From JAGBWK01 sp964462445 (GTDB lineage: Bacteria; Bacteroidota; Bacteroidia; Bacteroidales; Muribaculaceae), in assembly GCA_964462445.1 (NCBI GenBank), contig CAYWXG010000047.1, forward strand, positions 1 to 21,094: a stretch of DNA of 21,094 nt. The letters run 5' to 3'. Below, piece by piece: positions 1 through 7,342 of the stretch (position 1 is its first letter; every line of letters begins with the position of its first letter). The notes under the pieces were generated by a model that did not search any database, had not been told where the DNA came from, and saw nothing but the letters and a program-made list of their open reading frames with translations. A program made the position numbers and the translations under genes.

Positions 1-92
1 GTCTGCGGCGACTCGGCAACTCTGCCACTTCTCCCTCACCACTGATAACTCGTATATCATTACAATTCGGTTAAATGTGTTGTAAAACATAA

Positions 93-121
93 TTTTCACT
101 TGAATTTTTGTCGTAATTTTG
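93..121 (+). promoter_or_regulatory. Probable promoter of the lipoprotein gene pair
   Basis: TAATTTTG at 114-121 matches the Bacteroidetes -7 consensus TAnnTTTG exactly. A T-rich stretch (TTTTC, 93-97) lies at the right distance for the -33 element but lacks its G, so that half is weak. The distance to the ATG at 153 would leave a leader of roughly 25 bases. Bases 1-92 hold no feature I can name; short open frames there end by base 80 and could be the tail of a gene outside the window. Confidence 0.5.
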
Positions 122-152
122 GGCAGTTATTAACATTTTAAACTCAATCATT

Positions 153-503
153 ATGCGAAAACTTTTATCTATGATTTTAACATCAACCATTTTTCTGTTC
201 ATTTCGTCATGCACGAATAATAATAGCATTATAGGTGAATGGAGAATGGATTTTGAAATGGACGGTGCGTATGGTGTTTATACATTCAATCCTAACAACA
301 CTTTTGTTTGGCAAATCTACGATTCCGACGATGAACCTATTGGCGGTTGTACATACAAAGGAACGTATAAGTATGACGGCGAAACATTAACAACAATTGA
401 AAACGGAGAAAAAGAAGAAATCCCCGTAACAATTGACGGAGATACCATGACCGCAATTTCACTTGACGATGATTTCTCTGAATTGGTCTATAAAAGAATG
501 TAA
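153..503 (+). CDS. Small lipoprotein, lipocalin-like fold possible
   Basis: 116 residues beginning with a lipoprotein signal peptide: charged MRK, a hydrophobic core, then a lipobox ending in Cys20 (ISSC), followed by Thr-Asn-Asn-Asn. The mature part begins 'IIGEWRMDFEMDG', then alternates short beta-like stretches such as 'YTFNPNNTFVW', 'GTYKYDGETLTT' and 'VTIDGDTMTA', and is acidic. The GxW near the start, with 'GTYKYDGETLTI'-like repeats, is what the lipocalin-like domains of Bacteroidetes look like, so a small beta-barrel in the envelope is likely. No ligand can be inferred. It is followed after 14 bases by a second lipoprotein gene and probably shares a transcript with it. Start chosen because the signal peptide begins there and a -7 element lies just upstream. 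Confidence 0.75.
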   Translation: MRKLLSMILTSTIFLFISSCTNNNSIIGEWRMDFEMDGAYGVYTFNPNNTFVWQIYDSDDEPIGGCTYKGTYKYDGETLTTIENGEKEEIPVTIDGDTMTAISLDDDFSELVYKRM

Positions 504-517
504 TTAAATAAAATATT

Positions 518-991
518 ATGAAAAAGTTATTTGCGCTTTTATTTGTCGCCGTGTCCCTTGTCGGCTGTAACTCAAAGGTCGAAATAGGACCCATTGCATT
601 GGGCGACAACTATAATGAAGCATACGGAAGACTCGTTGATTTAAACATTCCTATTGTGGATATGGACTCCGATTACATTCAAATAGAAAGTGATATAGAG
701 TTATTCGGAGTGATATTCGACAAAGGCAATCTCACATTCAAGAATGACAAATTAAGCACTTTCGCAGTTAAAAGAAATTTCAGCACGCTGTCATCATCGA
801 AATTCAAACAATTAGTCAAAAAGGTAGAGGAGATTTTCGGTGAAGCGCAAAGAATACCTGATAATATGACGTCGAATAAATCAAGAGATTTTGTTGTGTT
901 CGAGAAGAAAATAGACAATTTTCAAGCAGGGTTAGTGTTCGATTGGGAGTATGATGAATTATGTGTTGTTATTCGTGAACCAATCAATTAA
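518..991 (+). CDS. Hypothetical lipoprotein
   Basis: 157 residues with a clear lipoprotein signal peptide: MKK, hydrophobic 'LFALLFVAVSLVG' and Cys17 with lipobox LVGC. The mature protein starts 'NSKVEIGPIALGDNYNEAYGRL', has an acidic middle ('DMDSDYIQIESDIELFG') and a lysine-rich segment with 'SSKFKQLVKKVEEIFGEAQ', then ends in a beta-rich 'AGLVFDWEYDELCVVIREP'. I do not recognise a family. The GDNYNEAYGRL helix start resembles the repeated-helix motifs of small envelope proteins, but that is weak. It lies 14 bases after the preceding lipoprotein gene, so a two-gene operon is likely. No + strand terminator follows; the hairpin at 1015-1041 has its U-tract on the other strand. Confidence 0.7.
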   Translation: MKKLFALLFVAVSLVGCNSKVEIGPIALGDNYNEAYGRLVDLNIPIVDMDSDYIQIESDIELFGVIFDKGNLTFKNDKLSTFAVKRNFSTLSSSKFKQLVKKVEEIFGEAQRIPDNMTSNKSRDFVVFEKKIDNFQAGLVFDWEYDELCVVIREPIN

Positions 992-1005
992 ACTCATCAA
1001 CATAA

Positions 1006-1041
1006 TAAAAAAATAGCCGAGGTGCATCTCGCATCCCGGCT
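1006..1041 (-). terminator. Intrinsic terminator, minus strand
   Basis: Read on the minus strand, AGCCGGG pairs with CUCGGCU (one G-U). Above that sit an A-C mismatch, UGC pairing with GCA, and a loop of five; the stem is followed by A and seven Us (1007-1013). No T-run follows it on the + strand, so it serves leftward transcription. The nearest leftward transcript source is the promoter at 1699-1729, which makes it the likely end of the structured RNA transcript. Confidence 0.8.
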
Positions 1042-1199
1042 ACCAAACCTAATATATGCCTAATTGATAAAAAGAATCAACATAATAGGTCGTTACTTCA
1101 TGAATAATAGCTAAATCATCATATCATCAATTCCTAATTCATCTTTTTTTTTATTTTTGACTCGTAATAATATATATTATATTATCTTGATTTAACCAC

Positions 1200-1694
1200 T
1201 GAATTAGGGAGGTTTTCGCGGCTCGCGGTCACAACAAGCCCTTATAGCACCGAGATGCTAAGTGGACTTGTGGCGGATTTGAACACTGACTCAGTGCAGG
1301 TCCCCTGCGTTATCCGTCACCCCTTGTGAGGTTTAATCTCTTGGGGTTTGGTGACTTTCGTAATTAACTACGGCTCGTTCATTCACCTACTGAACCTCCC
1401 CTGTCGAGCAGCCCTTTCGGTCTGATTACCGAAATGTCCTTTGGGGAGTTTACAACACGTGCCAAGTGGTCTTGTTCTGGTCGGCAGACACGTGAGGTTG
1501 AAGCTCTCGCTTCGATAAGCACCTTCCTTATCTCCTACGCTTTCCTACTTCAGTTCGGATAAGAACTTACAATTGAGCTAAGGAAAAAGAAGAACCGATT
1601 ACACAATTCGACTGAAATATGGCACGTATCGGAGTTTAACCGGTTCTTCTGTTCCGACGAGGTTTCATGTCGTCGCTTGGAGAGGCTTTGATTT
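1200..1694 (-). ncRNA. Candidate large structured non-coding RNA, unknown family
   Basis: No long open frame covers this stretch, but it is packed with paired segments. They include a 10-bp stem (1588-1597 with 1641-1650), hairpins at 1655-1675 (6 bp), 1500-1513 (5 bp, GAGA tetraloop on the minus strand), 1415-1434 (7 bp), 1296-1308 (5 bp), 1245-1260 (5 bp) and 1217-1227 (4 bp), and a multiloop closed by 1270-1278 with 1312-1320. Longer-range pairs are 1207-1214 with 1393-1400 (8 bp) and 1235-1241 with 1264-1270. A consensus Bacteroidetes promoter lies directly upstream on the minus strand and a strong terminator lies downstream, so the transcript may run to about 1006 (near 690 bases). I looked for the RNase P core, tmRNA ends and group II intron domain V and found none. 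The strand call rests on the promoter, terminator and GNRA loop; some wobble pairs would fit the other strand better. Confidence 0.5.
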
Positions 1695-1698
1695 GCGA

Positions 1699-1729
1699 CA
1701 AAGATAATACCCGAATTGCATTGACGCAA
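1699..1729 (-). promoter_or_regulatory. Consensus promoter driving the structured RNA
   Basis: On the minus strand TTG (1729-1727), exactly 20 bases, then TATCTTTG (1706-1699). This is a full match to the Bacteroidetes primary sigma factor consensus TTG/TAnnTTTG. Transcription would start near 1693-1695, right at the edge of the paired region. Confidence 0.75.
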
Positions 1730-1865
1730 TAGGCTGATTTTGGGGATTGTGAACGAATGTTAACGAGTTAAATTGCGAAAAAAATAAAGTTTTTGAATGT
1801 TTCAGCTATGTTTCAGCACCAAATTCAACTAATCTTAAATAACTAATTCTCAATGATTTAAACAC

Positions 1866-2135
1866 TTAGGCTACACACCCAAGAAGCGGATAATCCTCTT
1901 TAGTAATGTTATGAGCTTCAGCAATAGGGACTGCAGAGTAGATGCGATTGAGAAAATGCGTTCCTGCACTGAATGAGGCCAATGTTACATACTGATGCAG
2001 TTCGGGGTGTTTCTCTTGAGCTATTCGTATTGTGGCAAGAGTTTCATTTACTTCGCTGAGAGCCTGAGGATAGATTGTTTCCATTGATCCTGATGCGTCG
2101 AGGATAATGAGGTTGTAAATCTTCTGTGTTTCCAT
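1866..2135 (-). pseudogene. vWA domain protein, 3'-truncated
   Basis: 89 residues covering only the N-terminal part of a von Willebrand A domain. The first metal-site (MIDAS) loop is intact (Asp13, Ser15, Ser17 in 'ILDASGSM'), followed by 'NETLATIRIAQEKHPE', 'YVTLASFS' and 'NITKEDY'. Full-length relatives in Bacteroidales run on with a Tyr-x-Pro-x-x-x-Cys-Thr-Pro-Leu-Tyr-Asp-Ala segment that carries the next metal ligand (Thr) and are about 200 residues or more. Here the frame runs into 'YPLLGCVA' and a stop, and neither other frame restores that segment, so the break is a real loss of the 3' part rather than a single frameshift. It has its own consensus promoter and may still be transcribed. 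It is not part of the Bat operon. Whether the stub is made or does anything is unknown. Confidence 0.65.
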
Positions 2136-2180
2136 ACTTTTTTGAATTTAAAATGTTTGACTTGAATTTTGTTGACAATG

Positions 2181-2211
2181 CAAATTTATATTGCATTTAA
2201 AGTGACTCCAA
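2181..2211 (-). promoter_or_regulatory. Consensus promoter of the truncated vWA gene
   Basis: Minus strand TTG (2211-2209), 20 bases, TAAATTTG (2188-2181): full match to the Bacteroidetes consensus. The predicted start lies about 40 bases before the ATG at 2135. Confidence 0.7.
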
Positions 2212-2275
2212 GAAAAAACATTTTGCAAGTCTTGCATAGTAGAATCATTATCAATCCTCATATATCCTTGTTTAA

Positions 2276-2325
2276 ACATAAAAGGTTGTAACGACCTTCC
2301 TATCGGCGCGTTACAACCTTTATGT
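2276..2325. terminator. Hairpin terminator after ppdK
   Basis: A 17-bp inverted repeat (arms 2276-2293 and 2309-2325, one bulged A; core AAAGGTTGTAACG) with a 15-base loop. It sits 24 bases after the ppdK stop. There is no long U-run, but the distal arm read leftward ends in UUUUAUGUUU. It is likely the ppdK terminator and could act on both strands. Confidence 0.65.
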
Positions 2326-2348
2326 GGAGTAATACGTTAAGTAAAACG

Positions 2349-5063
2349 TTATTCTTCAATTGCAGCTTGAGCAGCGGCTACACGTGCGATGGGCACGCGG
2401 AACGGAGAACAACTTACGTAGTTCATGCCAAGCTTAGCGCAGAATTTAACTGAAGAGGGTTCGCCACCATGTTCGCCACAGATACCAACTTTGAGTTCTG
2501 CTTTAGTAGCGCGGCCTTTCTTAACACCCATTTCTACGAGTTGTCCAACACCTTCTTGGTCAAGGACTTCAAACGGATCGGTTTTGATGATACCATTTTC
2601 TTTGTAGAATTTGAGGAACTTGGGAGCGTCGTCACGAGAGAACCCAAATGTCATCTGAGTCAAGTCGTTTGTGCCGAATGAGAAGAAGTCGGCAACAGTT
2701 GCGATTTGATCAGCAGTGAGTGCTGCGCGAGGCACTTCAATCATTGTACCTACAAGGTAGGGTAAGCTTTGTCCTTTTTCTTTGAATACCTGAGCTGCAG
2801 TAGTATTGATAACATCGGCTTGGTGTTGAATTTCTTTGAGTGAACCCACCAATGGAATCATAATTTCAGGATGAACATCGATGCCACGAGCTTTACATGC
2901 GAGTGCTGCCTCGATGATAGCGCGAGTCTGCATTTCTGTGATTTCGGGGAATGTGATACCAAGACGGCAACCGCGGTGTCCGAGCATGGGGTTGAACTCT
3001 TCGAGTGAGTCAACTTTTGCCTTAACTTCAGCAAGAGTGATGCCCATTTCATCGGCAAGCTCTTTCTGGGTTGCAGTCTGATGAGGTACGAATTCATGCA
3101 AAGGCGGGTCGAGGAGACGTATAGTTACACCATAGCCGTCCATAGCTTCAAAGATACCTTCGAAGTCACCACGTTGCATGGGGAGAAGTTTGTCAAGAGC
3201 GTGACGACGACCTTCAACATCTGATGCAAGAATCATTTCGCGTACGGCTTTGATACGGTCACCTTCAAAGAACATGTGTTCTGTACGGCAAAGACCGATA
3301 CCTTGAGCACCGAAGTGGCGAGCTTGTTTTGCATCGCGGGGAGAGTCGGCGTTAGTACGAACGAGAGTCTTTGTGTATTTAGCAGCGAGGTTCATGATTG
3401 CGCCAAAGTCGCCATCGAGTTCAGGTTCTGCAGTGGGAACTTGGTCATCGTATACTTCACCTGTTGAACCATTGAGAGAAATCCAGTCTCCTTCTTTGTA
3501 GAGTTTTCCACCCATTTCAACTGTTTTCTTTTCGTAGTCAACTTTGATTTCGCCGGCACCTGAAACACAGCATTTACCCATACCACGAGCAACAACGGCA
3601 GCGTGAGAAGTCATACCACCACGCATAGTGAGGATACCTTGAGCTACAGCCATACCACGAAGGTCTTCGGGAGATGTTTCGATACGTACGAGAACAACTT
3701 TTTTCTTCTTTTCAGCCCAAGCTTCAGCTTCATCGGCGAAGAATACAATTTGTCCTGTAGCAGCACCCGGAGATGCGGGAAGACCTTTAGCCATTACTTT
3801 CGCACGGTTAAGAGCTGCTTTATCAAATACAGGGTGGAGAAGTTCATCGAGTTTTTGCGGCTCCATGCGCATCAATACGGTTTTTTCGTCAATTTTTTCT
3901 TCGCGGAGAAGGTCCATTGCGATTTTAACCATAGCGGCACCTGTACGTTTGCCATTACGAGTTTGGAGCATCCAAAGTTTGCCATCTTGGATTGTGAACT
4001 CCATATCTTGCATATCGCGGTAGTAGTTTTCAAGGCTGTTTGCGATAGCGATAAGTTCAGCTGCACAAGTAGGCATTGATTCTTCAAGAGAAGGATATTT
4101 AGAAGCGCGAACTTCTTCAGATATACCTTGAAGGGCAGCCCAACGTTTAGAACCTTCGATAGTGATTTGTTGAGGTGTGCGGATACCGGCAACAACGTCT
4201 TCACCTTGTGCATTAATCAAATATTCACCGTTGAAGATGTTTTCACCTGTAGCAGCATCGCGAGAGAATGCGACACCGGTAGCTGAATTGTTACCCATGT
4301 TACCATAAACCATTGCTTGAACGTTAACAGCTGTACCCCATTCTTCGGGTATTTGGTTCATGCGACGATAGATAATAGCGCGTTCGTTCATCCAGCTGTC
4401 GAATACAGCGCAAATACCACCCCAAAGTTGCTCCCATGCGCTATCGGGGAAGTCTTTGCCGGTAAATTCTTTCACTGCTGCTTTGAAGAGAGCAACAAGA
4501 TTTTTGAGGTCTTCAACTTCAAGTTCAGTATCAAGTTTTACACCTTTTTCTTCTTTTACTTTCTCCATTATAGCTTCGAACGGATCGATGTCGGCTTTGC
4601 TTTTGGGTTTCATGCCGAGAACAACGTCGCCATACATCTGAACGAAACGACGATAGCTATCCCATGCGAAACGAGGATTGCCACTCTTTTCAGCAAGAGA
4701 AGCAACAGTAGCGTCATTCATACCAAGGTTGAGGACTGTGTCCATCATACCGGGCATAGATGCACGAGCACCTGAACGTACCGACACGAGCAAAGGATTG
4801 GTCGGGTCGTTAAATTTCTTGTTAGTTAATTTCTCAACATGAGCGATAGCAGCTTCTACTTCTGCTTTGATGTTTTTTACAACTTCGTCTTTGCCATATT
4901 GAGTGTACTCTGTACACACTTCAGTTGTGATGGTAAATCCGGGAGGAACCGGCATACCCAACAAATTCATCTCAGCGAGGTTTGCGCCTTTTCCGCCAAG
5001 TAGATTTCTCATACTGGCATTTCCTTCAGCTTTTCCATCGCCAAAAGTATAAACTCTTTTCAT
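2349..5063 (-). CDS. ppdK: Pyruvate phosphate dikinase
   Basis: 904 residues, full length for the bacterial enzyme, which interconverts pyruvate + ATP + phosphate and phosphoenolpyruvate + AMP + diphosphate in the cytoplasm. In many anaerobes it can run either way between glycolysis and gluconeogenesis. The N-terminal nucleotide-binding part shows 'GGKGANLAEM' and 'SVRSGARASMPGMMDTVLNL'. The swivelling phosphohistidine domain carries 'GGMTSHAAVVARG' with catalytic His487. The C-terminal PEP/pyruvate barrel has 'GLCRTEHMF' and 'GTNDLTQMTFG', and ends with the catalytic Cys862 in 'GICGEHGGEP'. It appears to be monocistronic, with its own promoter and a leader of about 130 bases, and a hairpin after the stop. 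No PPDK regulatory kinase gene is seen nearby. Confidence 0.97.
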   Translation of the reverse strand: MKRVYTFGDGKAEGNASMRNLLGGKGANLAEMNLLGMPVPPGFTITTEVCTEYTQYGKDEVVKNIKAEVEAAIAHVEKLTNKKFNDPTNPLLVSVRSGARASMPGMMDTVLNLGMNDATVASLAEKSGNPRFAWDSYRRFVQMYGDVVLGMKPKSKADIDPFEAIMEKVKEEKGVKLDTELEVEDLKNLVALFKAAVKEFTGKDFPDSAWEQLWGGICAVFDSWMNERAIIYRRMNQIPEEWGTAVNVQAMVYGNMGNNSATGVAFSRDAATGENIFNGEYLINAQGEDVVAGIRTPQQITIEGSKRWAALQGISEEVRASKYPSLEESMPTCAAELIAIANSLENYYRDMQDMEFTIQDGKLWMLQTRNGKRTGAAMVKIAMDLLREEKIDEKTVLMRMEPQKLDELLHPVFDKAALNRAKVMAKGLPASPGAATGQIVFFADEAEAWAEKKKKVVLVRIETSPEDLRGMAVAQGILTMRGGMTSHAAVVARGMGKCCVSGAGEIKVDYEKKTVEMGGKLYKEGDWISLNGSTGEVYDDQVPTAEPELDGDFGAIMNLAAKYTKTLVRTNADSPRDAKQARHFGAQGIGLCRTEHMFFEGDRIKAVREMILASDVEGRRHALDKLLPMQRGDFEGIFEAMDGYGVTIRLLDPPLHEFVPHQTATQKELADEMGITLAEVKAKVDSLEEFNPMLGHRGCRLGITFPEITEMQTRAIIEAALACKARGIDVHPEIMIPLVGSLKEIQHQADVINTTAAQVFKEKGQSLPYLVGTMIEVPRAALTADQIATVADFFSFGTNDLTQMTFGFSRDDAPKFLKFYKENGIIKTDPFEVLDQEGVGQLVEMGVKKGRATKAELKVGICGEHGGEPSSVKFCAKLGMNYVSCSPFRVPIARVAAAQAAIEE

Positions 5064-5200
5064 TGTGAATTTTGGTTGTATTAAATATTTAATAATTGTG
5101 TTAGTTGTCGCGTATTCTGATTTAAGTTTTAGAGAGAGTCGGCTAAAAAATTAAAAGGCATGCAGTATAAAACCGATTAAAGTAGTGCATTTCTTTAGTG

Positions 5201-5230
5201 CAAATATAATGATTATGTTTTCAACAACAA
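5201..5230 (-). promoter_or_regulatory. ppdK promoter
   Basis: Minus strand TTG (5230-5228), 19 bases, TATATTTG (5208-5201), a match to the Bacteroidetes consensus. The transcript would carry a leader of about 130 bases before the ATG at 5063. I see no known riboswitch in it, only a short AT-rich inverted repeat near 5079-5092. Confidence 0.65.
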
Positions 5231-5348
5231 AACAATTCTTTAAATTAGTGTAATTTTTAGTTTTTTCTTCTCTTTAATACTAATTCATTAGTTATATTCC
5301 ATAATTTATAATTACTTTTGCCATAGTAAAATATAATCAGATATAATT

Positions 5349-6758
5349 TTGGCACGTAAAAAGAAAGAACTTCCCCTACTTGAGGGAATAGAAATAGTAG
5401 ATGTGGCAGCGGAGGGCAATGCCATTGCTCGCGTTGATAATATGGTGGTGTTTATTCCATACGGAGCTCCGGGAGATATCGCGGATATTAAAATTGACCG
5501 CAAAAAACATTCTTATTGTGAAGGTCATATTGAAAGGTTAATAGCACCTTCTACTCTACGTGTAGAGCCTGTATGTGAGCATTTTGGCACATGTGGCGGA
5601 TGTCGTTGGCAGCATCTACCCTATCAATTTCAGATACAAGCTAAGCAACGTCAAGTTAAAGATGCACTTGACCGCATAGCTAAAATTGAATATCCTGAAA
5701 TAATGCCAATTCTCGGCTCGAATTCAATATATGGATATCGAAATAAGATGGAATATACATTCTCTAATCGTTGCTGGTTGACGTATGAACAGATGCGCTC
5801 CGGAGAGGAATTCCCTGATCGCGATGCTGCCGGATTCCATATACCCGGAGCATTTGACAAAGTACTTGATATAAAAAAATGTCACTTACAGGACGACCTC
5901 GGGAATCGTATTCGCGTATTTGTAAAACAATATTGTAAAGATCACAACTTGCCATTTTATGATTTAAGAGCTCAACATGGATATATGCGCACGTTGATGA
6001 TTCGTATAGCGTCTACCGGAGAAGTAATGGTTGTGGTAGTTGTTGGTAGTAATGAAGTTTCTACTACAGAAACAATGCTCAGTGCTATTCATGCAGAATT
6101 CCCCGAAATTACCTCTTTGCACTATGTTATTAATCTAAAAGTCAATGATTCAATTGCCGACCAAGATGTTGTTTGTTATGCCGGTAAGCCTTTTATAGAA
6201 GAAGAAATGGAGGGCTTGAAATTTAGAGTTGGGCCTAAATCGTTCTATCAAACTAATTCTCTCCAAGCCTATGAATTATATAAAGTTGTGCGTGATTTTG
6301 CCGAACTGTCGGGAAATGAATTAGTGTATGACCTATATACCGGAACAGGTACTATCGCTAATTTCGTGAGTTCAAAAGCTCGTCACGTTGTTGGTATAGA
6401 ATATGTAAAGGAGGCAATAGATGATGCTATTGTGAATTCTCAATACAATGGTATAACCAATACAGAATTTTATGCAGGAGACATGAAAGATGTATTAACC
6501 GACAATTTTATTGTAGAACATGGCCGCCCGGATGTAATGATTGTGGATCCTCCACGAGCCGGTATGCATCATGATGTTGTAGATGTCATACTTCGAGCAC
6601 GTCCACAGCGAATAGTATATGTAAGTTGTAATCCTGCAACTCAAGCTCGTGATTTACAACTCCTCGACGATGTGTATCGTGTTGAAGCTGTTCAGCCGGT
6701 TGATATGTTCCCCCACACTCATCATGTTGAGAATGTAGTAAAACTAAGTTTGCGATAA
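5349..6758 (+). CDS. rlmD: 23S rRNA (uracil-C5)-methyltransferase, RlmD/RumA type
   Basis: 469 residues. It methylates a uracil at C5 in 23S rRNA using S-adenosylmethionine. An N-terminal TRAM domain (about residues 10-65) is followed by the iron-sulfur cysteines Cys76, Cys82 and Cys85 ('CEHFGTCGGC') and probably Cys178 ('KKCHLQ'). The methyltransferase part has the SAM motif 'DLYTGTGTIANF', 'DPPRAGMH', and the nucleophile Cys427 in 'VYVSCNPATQ'. Translation begins at a TTG: the sequence from there ('ARKKKELPLLEGIEI') fits the conserved family start, a stop lies in frame seven codons upstream, and the next in-frame ATG would cut into the TRAM domain. RlmC, RlmD and RlmCD type enzymes are hard to tell apart, so the exact target base is inferred. 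Its last 15 bases overlap the end of the convergent transporter gene. Confidence 0.92.
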   Translation: MARKKKELPLLEGIEIVDVAAEGNAIARVDNMVVFIPYGAPGDIADIKIDRKKHSYCEGHIERLIAPSTLRVEPVCEHFGTCGGCRWQHLPYQFQIQAKQRQVKDALDRIAKIEYPEIMPILGSNSIYGYRNKMEYTFSNRCWLTYEQMRSGEEFPDRDAAGFHIPGAFDKVLDIKKCHLQDDLGNRIRVFVKQYCKDHNLPFYDLRAQHGYMRTLMIRIASTGEVMVVVVVGSNEVSTTETMLSAIHAEFPEITSLHYVINLKVNDSIADQDVVCYAGKPFIEEEMEGLKFRVGPKSFYQTNSLQAYELYKVVRDFAELSGNELVYDLYTGTGTIANFVSSKARHVVGIEYVKEAIDDAIVNSQYNGITNTEFYAGDMKDVLTDNFIVEHGRPDVMIVDPPRAGMHHDVVDVILRARPQRIVYVSCNPATQARDLQLLDDVYRVEAVQPVDMFPHTHHVENVVKLSLR

Positions 6759-7331
6759 CATCTTCTTTTTCCAATTACGATAACCAAAGTATGCCACGAT
6801 TGTGTATATCGCATAAAGCGTGGCATAAAAAGGTATATCTTTATATAAATAGAGTCCTACGTCTATTGCATCTACAATCATCCAAGCAAACCATTGTTCA
6901 ATGTATTTCTTTGCCAACATCCATGTGCCAACAATGCTAATCGCAGTAGTCAATGCGTCCATCATCGGCACTGTAGAATTGGTGAAATTTACTAACAATA
7001 GATAGATGCCAAGCCATATTGCCAACATTGCAAATGTTGACAATATGGCTGTCGGTATTCCAATATGAGATATTACTGCTCCTTTTTTACGTTTTGTCCC
7101 GCGCCATATGATAAGACCATATAATGACGCTACCAAGTAATAGATATTAATAGAGAAGTCGGCATATAACCCGGCGCTGAAATATACATACATCGACACC
7201 ATGGGCATAAGTAAACTAAACAACCAAACCCAATTGCTAGCTTGGTACTCATAATAAAGATAGCACACTCCGAGTACAAACCCGATTATTTCTATTGCGT
7301 GGGTAGATAAAAATGGCCAGATAATATCCAT
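6744..7331 (-). CDS. pnuT: PnuC-family transporter, probably thiamine-specific (PnuT)
   Basis: 195 residues, almost entirely hydrophobic, with about seven membrane-spanning segments and a short basic C-terminus ('NWKKKMLSQT'). PnuC features are the N-terminal 'IEIIGFVLGVCYLYYEYQ' helix, 'NWVWLFSLLMPMVSMYVYF', and the late 'WFAWMIVDAIDVGLYLY' helix. PnuC family members move vitamins by facilitated diffusion driven by intracellular phosphorylation. Because this gene follows a TPP-riboswitch-controlled TonB receptor by 11 bases, thiamine rather than nicotinamide riboside is the likely substrate, as in the Bacteroides thiamine loci. The thiamine pyrophosphokinase gene that usually completes such loci is not here; the operon instead ends against rlmD. 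Confidence 0.87.
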   Translation of the reverse strand: MDIIWPFLSTHAIEIIGFVLGVCYLYYEYQASNWVWLFSLLMPMVSMYVYFSAGLYADFSINIYYLVASLYGLIIWRGTKRKKGAVISHIGIPTAILSTFAMLAIWLGIYLLLVNFTNSTVPMMDALTTAISIVGTWMLAKKYIEQWFAWMIVDAIDVGLYLYKDIPFYATLYAIYTIVAYFGYRNWKKKMLSQT

Positions 7332-7342
7332 CTTATGTCGTT

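Noticed and set aside
1156..1189. Possible + strand promoter (TTTG at 1156-1159, TATCTTG at 1183-1189) reading into the structured region
   Set aside because: The spacer is 23 bases and the -7 element lacks a base of the consensus, while the minus-strand promoter at 1699-1729 is a full match. Some G-U pairs would favour the + strand, so this is not fully excluded.
1200..1694. RNase P RNA, tmRNA or group II intron
   Set aside because: No GAGGAAAGTCC/ACAGAA core, no tRNA-like ends (the GTTCAAATCC at 1288-1279 lies in a multiloop, not a T-arm), and GAGCCGTA at 1376-1369 is not followed by a domain V hairpin.
1798..1817. Two copies of TGTTTCAGC 11 bases apart as an attachment site
   Set aside because: Too short, and no integrase, transposase or matching copy elsewhere in the window.
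3603..4775. Long open frames on the + strand opposite ppdK
   Set aside because: They lie antisense to a highly conserved enzyme gene and have no recognisable domains, so they are shadows of its codon use.
5344..5351. TAATTTTG as a -7 element for rlmD
   Set aside because: It overlaps the TTG start codon, so transcription would begin after the start; the spacing to the upstream TTTG is also 23 bases.
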